From contig OX442321.1 in NCBI GenBank assembly GCA_949358305.1, forward strand, positions 5,545,605 through 5,605,604: a stretch of DNA of 60,000 bases, written 5' to 3'. This document shows, in pieces, positions 39,084-48,565 of this stretch; within the stretch, counting starts at the first letter, position 1; every line of letters begins with the position of its first letter. Made by a program: the position numbers and the translations under genes. Source of the DNA: Strigamia acuminata (taxonomy: Eukaryota; Arthropoda; Chilopoda; Geophilomorpha; Linotaeniidae). The notes beneath the pieces were generated by a model. That model did not search any database. It had not been told where the DNA came from and saw only the letters and a program-made list of their open reading frames with translations.

Positions 39084-39365
39084 ATGTATCTCTTTCAACT
39101 CCAACAGAACAAAACTACCGATGAAAGGAAAATAATTTTGAAACATTTATCCTTATTTTTATTGGTCCATTATGGTGGTTCAATAGATGAGAGAACTGAT
39201 TCGTTACTTTTGTGGCGACCGGCATTTCAGATTAAAATCCAAACCCTGCTGGAAAAACTTGGAAGATTTTCCAGTGAGAATATTGAACACGTCAAATACG
39301 TACATGACAATGTAACTATAGCAGAAATCCAGGAATTGGCCGAGATAAGCCATTTATTCGGCTAA
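39084..39365 (+). CDS. Unknown small Polinton ORF (93 aa)
   Basis: Own TATA box and ATG. Helical, Leu-rich (LKHLSLFLLVHYGGS, LLEKLGRFSSENIEH), no membrane helix of full length. I do not recognise it. Located in the accessory right arm together with the next ORF. Confidence 0.5.
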   Translation: MYLFQLQQNKTTDERKIILKHLSLFLLVHYGGSIDERTDSLLLWRPAFQIKIQTLLEKLGRFSSENIEHVKYVHDNVTIAEIQELAEISHLFG

Positions 39366-39764
39366 ATGCTACTCTATATATATAATGCGGCATTATGTAA
39401 TTAATTATCACAAGTTTTTAAAATAATATTTATATTGTTAATTTTACTGTTTTTTCTCTGAATAAGGAAATAGTCTTTTGATTAATTGGGTGTAATTACA
39501 AATTATATTTCACATATTAAATCTGGAAATAAAAATGAATATGTGAATAAACACCTGATTTAATTCAAAACACGTGACCATGTAATTATATTAAAGCAGC
39601 GTGACTCATCCGGCAAATGCATAATAAATAAATAAATTTTAAAAAATATAAATAAAATTGCTTTTAAATAAATTTTCAATTAAAAATAAATTAAAAATAT
39701 AGTATGTAAACATCATTTTAATTAAATTTTCAATTAAAAATAAATTATTTCTCAGCTGAATAAC
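39366..39764. other. AT-rich spacer
   Basis: Contains another TATA-like run near 39375 and repeated aattttcaattaaaaataaatt near 39670 and 39725. No ORF. Confidence 0.5.
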
Positions 39765-40058
39765 ATGGAATTTTTTTGTGCAACTTATGAAAAAAGTGAG
39801 AAAATATTACTGCAAATAATCTTTGAACTTATAAGTAGATGGGGGGCTGAAATTACAGATATAAATAATTTTGCATTTGTATTTCGCATTGATGGACAAT
39901 TTCCTGAACTAAGCAAAATAATAAAAAGAAGAGCAAGAATAATACATGATTCTCTCAACTCAGAAACAAGAGTACACATAAGGCAGTTGTATCAAATTAT
40001 TCCGGGCAAGAAAATTAAGGATATAGATTTTTTTGATGAAGAGAAGGAATGTTTATAA
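39765..40058 (+). CDS. Unknown small Polinton ORF (97 aa)
   Basis: Helical, with an RWGAEITD and FVFRIDG part and a basic KIIKRRARI stretch, then an acidic C-terminus (DIDFFDEEKE). Not recognised. The mixed hydrophobic/charged pattern suggests a small folded protein. Same strand as the 93-aa ORF; the two share no clear sequence. Confidence 0.45.
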   Translation: MEFFCATYEKSEKILLQIIFELISRWGAEITDINNFAFVFRIDGQFPELSKIIKRRARIIHDSLNSETRVHIRQLYQIIPGKKIKDIDFFDEEKECL

Positions 40059-41017
40059 AAAATGGAGTTTTATGAACATACTAGAGCATTCTTACGCCAT
40101 TCATTTAACAGTGTCTTGTTTAATTGTGACGTATGTAATCATTGCAGTGCCCCCTGTTCTGCTAACTCGTTTGTCAATGTAAAAAAAAAATTTTGAAAAA
40201 CAAATAAAATGTGTAAAAGAATTTTTAATTAAAAGCTGAATAAAATTATTTTTCTTTACAATTTATTATTCATTTATTTCTGATTGAGTCACTTTGAAAA
40301 CCTGTTTTTCTGACTCATTAAAAAAAAAATCTCTAAAGGCTATTTTTGTTTTTAAAGAGCAAAAGCCTTCGGGGGAAATTTAATTGCTGGTGAGGAAAAA
40401 AATATTTTCATTCGACTGTTTAACATTTTTTTTTTTGTTTTTTTTTTGTTTTGATAAATGTTTATCAATTTGTTTGTTTGATCACATATCCGTTTTTCCT
40501 ACAAGATATATTACATGCTGTCACATGGCTTACTTTTAACACAGCTGGTTTTGGAAAGTTCCATTACTTAGAAGGAATAAAATTTTCATTTGTAAATGAA
40601 AATTATTAATTATAAAAGTTAAAATGGAATTAAAAAGAATCAAATGAGAATTCATTTGATTTTTTCTAATGGATAGTTTTAATTCTAATTCCATTTCATT
40701 TTTAAATTGGTTTAATAAATTCCAACTTTAATATCTATTAACAAATAAAAACTTTCTTTCAATTAACTTTTTCTTATTTAAAAATAAGTTTTATTTTTTT
40801 TTTTGTAAATAGAATTAAAATAAGGAATTAATAACAACACACAGGACAAAAAAATCAAACGAATTCTCATTTTAAATTGTGTTAATACATTTCAACTCTT
40901 TTGCAATTAAACTGGTCTTTCAACTAGGTCACATTTCATTTGTGAATAAAAAAAATTTCCCCAGGGGCAATTGAATTTTTATTTAAAATGAAATTGTTTT
41001 TAGGTCAAATAAAGATA
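40059..41017. other. AT-rich right arm without genes
   Basis: No ORF. It holds short inverted repeats, for example AATCAAATGA/TCATTTGATT around 40640-40665 nested inside AAATGGAATTA/TAATTCCATTT. Confidence 0.5.
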
Positions 41018-41214
41018 ATTCAATTTATTTGCAGATAAATGTATTAAGATTTTTTAATAAAAAAGTCAATTGAAATGTTTAATAGGAAATGTAAAAATTC
41101 TTAATACATTTATTTGTAAATGAAATGAATTAGACATTTTACATTTCCTATTAAACATTTCAATTGACTTTTTTATTAAAAAATCTTAATACATTTATTT
41201 ACAAATGAATTGAA
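41018..41214. repeat. Large inverted repeat in the right Polinton arm
   Basis: Arms of about 79 bp (41018-41096 and about 41136-41214). The inner 56 bp look perfect and the outer 20 bp have about three mismatches. A third copy of the arm end (cttaatacatttatttgtaaatg) lies in the loop. Confidence 0.88.
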
Positions 41215-41285
41215 TTTTAATTAAAATAAGAAATAATTGCAAATATAAATACATGAAATAAGAAATAAGTACAAATATAAATACA

Positions 41286-41590
41286 GAAGCTTGTGGAACT
41301 TAGTCAAAATATCGAACCAAGCGTGATGGACATAGCCGGAATATCAAACCAAGCTTGTGGAACTTAGTCAAAATATCGAACCAAGCGTGATGGACATAGT
41401 CAAAATATCAAACCAAGCTTGTGGAACATAGCCGAAATATCAAACCAAGCTTGTGGAACATAGTCAAAATATCACCAACGAAGCGTGTTGGACATAGCCA
41501 AATTTCACCAACAAAGCGTGTTGGACATAGCCAAAATTTCACCAATGAAGCGTGTTGGACATAGCCAAAATTTCACCAAGTGCAGATTCA
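41286..41590. repeat. 32-33-bp tandem repeat near the right Polinton end
   Basis: About nine units with core accaagcttgtggaacatag or accaacgaagcgtgttggac. The two unit types alternate at the left and give way to the second type on the right, a higher-order pattern. Confidence 0.88.
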
Positions 41591-42013
41591 ACATGTGATC
41601 AAACACCCAGACCCATACGTGCAATATAGCATTCGACTCACCATCTCGAGACAAACCGTTTAAAATTACCCCCACTTTTAATTTTGCCGTAACCCCCACT
41701 TCCAATACCCTCAGAAAACTTTAAACAATGGCAAATGTTGCCCACTGTCATTGGAAGTCCATACGATTTACCCCCACTTTCACTTTAATTACCTCCCACT
41801 TTCCTAAAAATGGTTAATATGTGTGATTTTGCCAACAAAGTACATGTAAACAAATCACGTCATTTATTCATTTTCCCTCCAGTAAAATGAAACGTTCCAA
41901 AAAAACCAGTTGTGATAGAAGCAGGTGAAGTCAATGACCTACTTCCTTTTAAAACTCTTTAATTCAAACAGCAGAATAATTTAATGCACTTTCCCATGGC
42001 CTTGCCTCGGGTG
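41591..42013. other. Subterminal region, no gene
   Basis: Contains the phrase tacccccacttt three times (41666-41790), facing the terminal repeat. Nothing else recognised. Confidence 0.5.
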
Positions 42014-42108
42014 ATTTCCTCCTTCATCCCCTTAAATCCCTCCTTGAGGTAGAAATCAAGAATTGCATCTTAAATGCGTATTCATAGATCTCATATTTTA
42101 CTACAACA
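42014..42108 (-). repeat. Polinton terminal inverted repeat, right
   Basis: Inverted copy of 25183-25277 with one mismatch. Confidence 0.93.
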
Positions 42109-42114
42109 ATCTTC
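42109..42114. other. Target site duplication, right (ATCTTC)
   Basis: Second copy of the hexamer at 25177-25182. Confidence 0.9.
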
Positions 42115-42305
42115 AAAACTATTAGCGTACGGTATTTGATTACTTTCTGTACACTAGATGTATATTGGAATATTTCTTCCACCATTGCAGCAGCTACATC
42201 GATATGTTTAACCTTGACAAGTTTCATAAAAGCCATTTGAAGGAAAAATTTGAGTTGATCAAAATCATCCATTTTGCCTCGGTTGGAGGCAGAGTGGACA
42301 TTCAT
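42109..42305 (-). pseudogene. Host ORF, 5' part, cut by the Polinton
   Basis: ATG at 42305. Reads MNVHSASNRGKMDDFDQL, a helical region (VAAAMVEEIFQYTSSVQKV), then IVLK at the insertion point. The reading frame continues in the terminal repeat by chance. Its host continuation is at 25182 downward. Not recognised; the continuation shares the module's small-protein features. Confidence 0.45.
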
Positions 42306-42459
42306 TGCTATTATCTAAATAATGCGGAGTACCTTATAAACTTCTGACAAAAAACGTGTTATCCACAAATCTGTGTTGTTTAATTGGTGGAAATACGGAA
42401 CAGCTGTTTGGTCAACAGCAACAACAACAACTAATATTACGTTCACTAGTTGGCATGAC

Positions 42460-42867
42460 TTAAATATAACAAAAGAAAAAATATATAAATAAATAAGTTA
42501 AATTTGTCTTCTGCAAGTAATTTGTGGTGAAGGGGCTCAACGCCAACACCCCTGACCTGAGCTGCTCAACTTCAACTGTAGTGGCGCCGCACTGCGCTGC
42601 CATCCCGTAAAGAGTAGCAATGTAAGCGGGAATTGTCTCACCTTCCTTGTGGAGCTGAGAAGCCAACTTGTAGCACTGGACGATTGGACTTGGTGCAATT
42701 CCTTGGAACGTCTGGTCCCTAACCTTTGCTCGATAAAACAGGTTGTGCATTGAGAGGAGTGAAATTTGATTCAGTGTGACCAATTCCTCGAACTGCTCAT
42801 GATAGAGATCCCACATCCCACTCCTCTGCTGACGAACCCATGAAATAAGCGGGAATAGGCTTAACAT
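42460..42867 (-). pseudogene. Retrotransposon Gag fragment
   Basis: 135-aa frame from ATG at 42867. The stretch YKLASQLHKEGETIPAYI followed by LYGMAAQCGATT fits the Gag domain of Ty3-type elements (R/K..Q..GE....Y...L..LA..C). No protease or RT follows on either side, so it is a lone fragment or a domesticated remnant. The C-terminal 20 residues are AT-driven and probably not original. Confidence 0.5.
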
Positions 42868-43862
42868 TCAAACTATGGAGAAACCATGCAACAAATCCAC
42901 AATCCTGCGTATGAAAGTATTCAATCTAAACTCCTATGTTTACGACGTCAGCGTTAAATGTCCTCGATGTAAGAATGCATAACTTCCAGGCCTAGTTTTA
43001 GACCTCTAGGCATTTTGTATTACTTAGAAATGAAACAGTTGTGACGATGACGGCTCGAGATAGAATATGTCAAATTGAATTGAGTGAACTGTGTGACATG
43101 AAGTGAAATAAGCGGTTGAAAATATGTTTTATCCAAACATATAACAATTTAATCGCCGTTGGGAATTATACAAAAATTAAACCACTAAATGGCCACTTTG
43201 CTGCAAATTAAACTATACAATAGTTTTGGCTCGTAGCCCTAAAATAATATCAGGTTGATCGCGGAGTGTTCAGCCTAGAAATAAGATTGTTTGACATTCT
43301 TGTTTCCTGACGTAAAAGATGTCATCAAATTCGGTCTGATTGGTTCCAAATGGTTCTGCAAGTGTAATGGTTAGCTAGCAATATCATCCGAGATATGCGG
43401 TTGTCTTTCCTGCATCGCAACAACTTTGGGCGGTCATTGGTTAAAATAACTGTAAAACAGATAGTTACCAATTGACCTCCTTGTAATTATGAAAATAATT
43501 AGAGGATCTGGTTCCAGAAAAAATTTGTAATTTTTATCAGAAAAATGCAAATTTAGGTCCGAAAACACAGTTTGAGCGTAAAAATCCATTTATTAGCCGA
43601 AACTAAATAAAACGCTAACAATTCATAAAAAATCGATTAGTTTGAAATTTTTATTTGTCATTTATTTATCAATATAAAAATTTAAAATTCCCCGCCACTG
43701 ACTGTGAGTTTCAGTTTCACTCTGTTGGGAGCAACTGTTATTAACTATTTTTGAGGAGCTCAAACCAATAATGCTTTAGTGTCGACATAGCAACAGTCAC
43801 GTGATTGTGTTCTTCGTTCCATTTCACAGGTCGTTTTCATCCGTTGTTTTCGTCCGTTGTTC
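42868..43862. other. Flank of module copy 2, no gene
   Basis: No convincing ORF. 43690-43810 resembles 21240-21400. The last bases, cgtccgttgttc then acgttaattc, are the empty counterpart of the Ty3 insertion site. Confidence 0.5.
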
Positions 43863-44051
43863 ACGTTAATTCAGGTTCGATTTCCAAAGGTTGATTGGTT
43901 TCATAAACACGGGATTAACATTTCCGCGAATTTCTCAGCAAGTTTGTATTTCTTTGAAAAATGATCCATTTATTTTCTTGCTGTTGTTTGGCGTCACTTT
44001 AGGCTTACGATAGGCCTAGTTCGAAATGTATTTTCTTCTGTATTTATTCAG

Positions 44052-44444
44052 TTATGTGGCGGTTGAGTATTTATTTGGCAAGAATATTATTTGATGTGCT
44101 TTTTGGAGCTGTTTGCTGGTATTTGGTGCTTTTTCAAAGTTTGGTTTGAATTTTTCATTTGAAATTGAATTTTTGTCTGTCACGAATGGTAATGGCATTC
44201 TAAGCCCAGTTTGTTCCATTTTTTCTGTGCATTTACAATACACATTGAAATTAACTCTTAGGAGTGCATATATTTGCAAATGTGCAATTTGCAAAACCTC
44301 TTTCTCCACATCAGACTGAATTGAAAATTGTTTGCCATCCATTATTTCAACAACTCTTGAACATCCTTTGTACTTGCTCCAGGTTTTGTGACCATTTTGT
44401 GCCAGTGTTACATTGAACCTATCCACAAGTGAATTTGGGCTCAT
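44052..44444 (-). CDS. Unknown 130-aa ORF of the repeat module (copy 2)
   Basis: Identical in sequence to 14455-14847; see there for motif and relatives. Confidence 0.45.
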   Translation of the reverse strand: MSPNSLVDRFNVTLAQNGHKTWSKYKGCSRVVEIMDGKQFSIQSDVEKEVLQIAHLQIYALLRVNFNVYCKCTEKMEQTGLRMPLPFVTDKNSISNEKFKPNFEKAPNTSKQLQKAHQIIFLPNKYSTAT

Positions 44445-45086
44445 TAATGGGTCCCATTTGTCTTGGTGCCCTGTGCAGCTCTTGATCCTACCATAGTATT
44501 GTATCTAATATGGACCCAGAAGTCTTTGCCACCACAAACATTCATTTATTGCTGCCTGTGGTTATTTATGCCATTACATTCTACATACCTTCTACTAGTT
44601 TGAACAGTTTATTGGAGCTTTGCATGTCTGACATGATATTTCTTTAATCAAACCAGCAATTCATTTTTTTTGGTTATTTTCGAGTGGTTGTAGTAATTTC
44701 AAGTCGTTTTGGATGTGTTTTGATGGCTTTCCATCTAAATGCAGCAAAAGGTGTAATGAATGCTGTTCTATCCCTATATTTGTCTCTCTTTGCTTATCAG
44801 AAACTATCTTCAAACCTCTATATCTATCCTATCGTGATCCAAATCTGAATCTGGCTTCAACTTATTTATATTCAGTGTTGGTTTTTAATTAATGTTTCTA
44901 CCTAAAAAGTCCAATAACAAACTTGTTGTGTGTATACACACAAAGACAGTGCTTTAGATAAACACTATTCTTATTTGATGATTTGTGTATACATAGAAAC
45001 TGATCGCAAATCCAAAGTACACGGTACAATGTCACTATATTCTTCTGTTTCATTTCTTATACCTTTCCTTATGAAGTATTACTTAC

Positions 45087-45168
45087 CTTGATAGGTTGTA
45101 GTAAGTTAATAACACTAGCAGAGCGAAGCCGAACACAGAAAATAGTACGTGCTTCGTAATGGAGGTAA
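45087..45168 (-). CDS. Membrane-spanning exon (module copy 2)
   Basis: Identical to 15490-15571. Confidence 0.42.
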
Positions 45169-45256
45169 CTAAATTAAATGGTTAAAAACTTAAAAATTTA
45201 AAAAAAAAATTAAAACTTCAGTTATTATCTTTATTTCCTTGTTCCGTCGAACTCCG

Positions 45257-45493
45257 CTAAAATTTTAAAATACCGGAAGGCATTTTATTGCATAATAGAA
45301 ATAACAAGAGAATTATAATCCCAAAAGCAGTCATTATCATCCACCACCACTGATTATTTAGGTAATGGGCATGCCGAGCCTCATTTCTTTCTCTTAGGGC
45401 TACTCCAAGCCGAGTCTTTTCTAGTTCTCTGATTCGGTCTAAAAGCTGCTGTCTTCTAATTTCCTTAAAAAGGACAAGGTATTTTATTGACAT
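45257..45493 (-). CDS. Small coiled-coil, tail-anchored protein (copy 2)
   Basis: Identical to 15660-15896, with the KMPSGILKF tail. Confidence 0.5.
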   Translation of the reverse strand: MSIKYLVLFKEIRRQQLLDRIRELEKTRLGVALRERNEARHAHYLNNQWWWMIMTAFGIIILLLFLLCNKMPSGILKF

Positions 45494-46044
45494 GTACACA
45501 AGTTAGTTACAAGTGCGTGAGAAACTTAACAAAAGGATAAACACAACAATGATAACTAAGCTTAATTCTAACATCACACAACATAGTATAAATAACAAAA
45601 TAATAATAACAGAAGCAGCTATGATAATCCAAGACAAATGGTAATTTTGGTTCTGAGCTCGCTGATGTGTGATTAATCAGCTTAAATCACGTGATTTCAT
45701 AAATCTATTTTGCTCAAAACTGTCGAAGTTCTTATACGGAATTAACATGAAAACGTGAAAAATACATTGATTTCTAGGCAGTCGTACATTTTGAAGGAAA
45801 ATGGCCGGCAGCACGTCGATTGTTGTCGGCACACTCCACTAAAGATACTCGTAGTTATTTCCAAACAAAGTATCGCCTCTCCAGTTCTAATAATGGGGGA
45901 AGATATTTTAGCCAGTGGCATACAAACTTGTGGCCAGCCAATCTATCACTTACCCGCTTTTAAATGTTAAAAATTTAAAAATTTAGAAAAAATTTTAAAT
46001 TTTTAATTATTACCTCAATTAGAACTCTGCTAAAACTTGATATT

Positions 46045-46357
46045 ACCGGAAGGCATTTTGTTCTACAGTATAAGCAACAACATGATAATGATGATATAAC
46101 CAGCAAAGCTTATCTAGAACAACTGCTGATTTTGCTCTTGAGCCTGGTGCAAGGCGCGCTGATCCTGCGTTCTCTCTGTTAAAATGAAATGCTTCCAGAG
46201 GGCCATTTTTTGTATACTATATATAGTAGCTTTGAAATCATCCCTTTGAGTTTCTATTTCCATAATTAGTTGCAAATTCCTTTGATTTCTTCTGTTGTCT
46301 CTCTCTTCAATTGCGTCGACTAGTTTCTTAGCTACATCGCAAGTTACCTTTTCTTGT
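46045..46357 (-). pseudogene. Broken coiled-coil/tail-anchor relative (copy 2)
   Basis: Identical to 16448-16760, with the same two stops. Confidence 0.45.
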
Positions 46358-46496
46358 AATGGATGTGTTTTGATGGCTTTCCATCTAAATGCAGCAAAAG
46401 GTGTAATGAATGCTGTTCTATCCCTATCTTTGTCTCTCTTTGTCTATCTTCAAACCTCTATAGTTTATCTTATCTTGATCCAAATCTGAATCTGGC

Positions 46497-46616
46497 TTAT
46501 TGATAAGCAGGCTTCAACTTATTTATATCCCGTTCGTGTCTTCTGTTGATTGCATTGACTAATTTCATGACTGAATCTGAATTTGCGCTATCTTTCAATT
46601 GAAGATTGTCGCACAT
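46497..46616 (-). CDS. Small KLVNAI-motif ORF (copy 2)
   Basis: Identical to 16900-17019. Confidence 0.4.
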   Translation of the reverse strand: MCDNLQLKDSANSDSVMKLVNAINRRHERDINKLKPAYQ

Positions 46617-46695
46617 TTTAGCTAAAAAGAAAATATGTAACAAAATATATAAAAAAAATTGGTGCACGTTGAATTTGTTAGCCGTATTTCTTGTG

Positions 46696-46995
46696 CTATT
46701 CTTTGTGGGCAGCAACTTGCTGCTCATAAGCTCTAAATTCTTCTGCCTCAGGGGTTAATCCAGTCGCTTGGACATAATTTTGTGATAGAAAAGTCGAACG
46801 TTTTCGTGCCACTTCTTCAGAAATACCAACCTAAATAACATTTTATTATTATTTTTTGTTCAAAAAAATAAAACTAATGCTTACTGTTTGGTTTGCTTGG
46901 GCCCAAATCTCTTTCTTCCTGGCTCGACTTTGCTGACGTGCATCGCAACGGGCGTTTAAAATAACACCGTTATCCTCCGGTGTGTAGGAATGGTT
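46696..46995 (-). pseudogene. Gene B, 5' end lost (copy 2)
   Basis: Exons 46885-46995 and 46696-46830 around a 54-nt intron; identical to copy 1, including the in-frame TAG before the first exon. Confidence 0.5.
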
Positions 46996-47417
46996 CTATC
47001 TCTTTTAATACATATCTTAAAGGTAACAAAATAAATGAATAAATCCTTACTTCAGGACATAATTAAAAACAGAAATGAAAAATATTGATTCAATTTTGGG
47101 TACCATTCAGATTTCAAAAATGACCCAATTAAATTAAAAATTTTAAAAACAAATATAAAATAACAAACATTAACTTTACTGCTAAAAATAAATAAAAACT
47201 AAAAGTAAAAACGCCAGTAGAACAAATCCAAACAAGGAAATAGCATGAACACCCACATGGGGTTAACAATTTGAAAATTTATTTTATTTTTTTTAAAGTT
47301 TATAAAACATAAAAACAAACACATGCTTTGAAAAACGAATCTGCAGGTTGTCCATCTCACAAATGCCTATTTGAGCAAAAGATTTAAAAAATTAAAAAAA
47401 AAATGAATTACTGTGTT

Positions 47418-47912
47418 CTAACCAAACCCAAAACCAAAATGTTTTTGCCCATCTGACCCAGAATCGTTGCACTCATGACGATAGTGGTCAGTGATGCCAT
47501 GATCTATCCCAGTGGTTGGCAACTTATAGAACCAAGTTCGTTCAAATTGCCTTTTCAGATCTTTGACTGTGCAGTCTGCAAACTAAAACATAAATTTAAA
47601 AATAAAAAAAAATAAAAATAAATGTATTTGAACCAAGTTTGAACTTACTTCAAGCTGGAGAGTCAATCTCCTCCAGCGATCATTCTGAATAGCAGTAATG
47701 CTATTGCGGTATCGATAGCCGGTAGAGAGAATTATAAAATTTTCGGCTGCATTAAACGTATGGTTTGGCAAGAATATTCTAAAATAAATTTACAAAGTTT
47801 AAATCAATTTCTTTAATATTTTTTTTATTTAATACTTGTCGAGAGTATAGTAAATGGCTGTTGCGCTTGCACAGACAGAAAATCCATCTACGAGTAGAGA
47901 AATTACAACCAT
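47418..47912 (-). CDS. Gene A: intact three-exon mini-gene, 123 aa, SANT/Myb-like
   Basis: Exons 47836-47912, 47649-47778 and 47418-47582 splice with GT-AG introns of 57 and 66 nt into one frame. Exon lengths (77, 130, 165) fit exactly. The N-terminus is hydrophobic (MVVISLLVDGFSVCASATA; signal or anchor). The middle has FNAAENFIIL, NDRWRRLTLQLE and DLKRQFERTW, a pattern of Trp/Arg/aromatic positions like SANT/Myb helices. The end is HFGFGFG. Gene B has matching landmarks (TPEDNGVIL, W, RKRSTF), so A and B look like paralogues. An AG acceptor lies just before the ATG, so an upstream exon is possible. Copy 1 of this gene is broken. Function unknown; the DNA-binding idea is inference. Confidence 0.6.
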
Positions 47913-48337
47913 TTTCACTGAAACAAGGATGTGAGAAGAGAGGAAACAGAATATTGTATTGTTGATGATGAGGTGATGTGTTTGATGCAAGAGTTGAGTT
48001 TTAACTGAATTTATTCTTTTGTACAATAATACGTATGGTTCATAGGTGTCACTACAATATGAGAAAAGCTCCAATTGTTATAACGTTGTTACATCACTGC
48101 AATTGCCTCCCTGATGTATAAATCATGTTTACTTTTTATACAATGTCTTTAATAAAGTTAATTTATCACTTCTTAAACTATAAACGTTCACTTAAATTGT
48201 TCATAGAATTTTTTATACGGAATAGTTCGCTTATGTGGGTGAAAACGTTTGCTTTTTCGCGTGCCTTGATCATAGGAAGAAAAACTTTATTTCAATGATG
48301 GAAATAAAATTTTTTTAAAAAGAAAAATCTAAATAAC
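47913..48337. other. Spacer, no gene seen
   Basis: AT-rich. The similarity to module copy 1 ends near 47962. The last five bases are the target duplication ATAAC. Confidence 0.5.
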
Positions 48338-48565
48338 TGTGAGTCGGGACGAAGCGTGTGGTTTGGCGAAACCAAGATGACTAAACTTTATTTCAACTAA
48401 CAAGCATAAATACAGACAAGCAGCAATGCGATTGGTCGGGGAGAACAACGGAGAGTGGACGTGACCGCTGGTCAGTGACCGGCTAATACGCCACCCGGAT
48501 GGGGGGACGCCAATGTGGCGCCGTGAAGGTGACGTAGATAAACGGTGTGGTGACCAAAGGTCACA
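48338..48565 (-). repeat. 3' LTR (228 bp)
   Basis: TGTGACC...CTCACA ends in element sense. Holds an element-sense AATAAA (48387-48392). The first bases in element sense form a palindrome, TGACC-aaa-GGTCA on the plus strand, resembling nuclear-receptor half-sites. The gag-pol stop lies 5 bp inside. Confidence 0.95.

Larger units (their letters stand above)
25183..42108. mobile_element. Polinton/Maverick (adintovirus-like) element, 16.9 kb
   Basis: Bounded by 95-bp inverted termini (94/95 matching, TGTTGTAG...CTACAACA) and a 6-bp target duplication. It carries the core Polinton set: protein-primed polymerase B, retrovirus-type integrase, packaging ATPase, adenovirus-type protease, major and minor capsid proteins. 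The main ORFs are intact. PolB and the integrase/protease end genes read rightward; the capsid block reads leftward. Such elements can be transposons, integrated viruses or both. Confidence 0.97.
43863..47468. repeat. Module copy 2: duplication of 14266-17871
   Basis: See 14266-17871. No Ty3 insertion at its left edge. It continues into the intact gene A. Confidence 0.9.
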
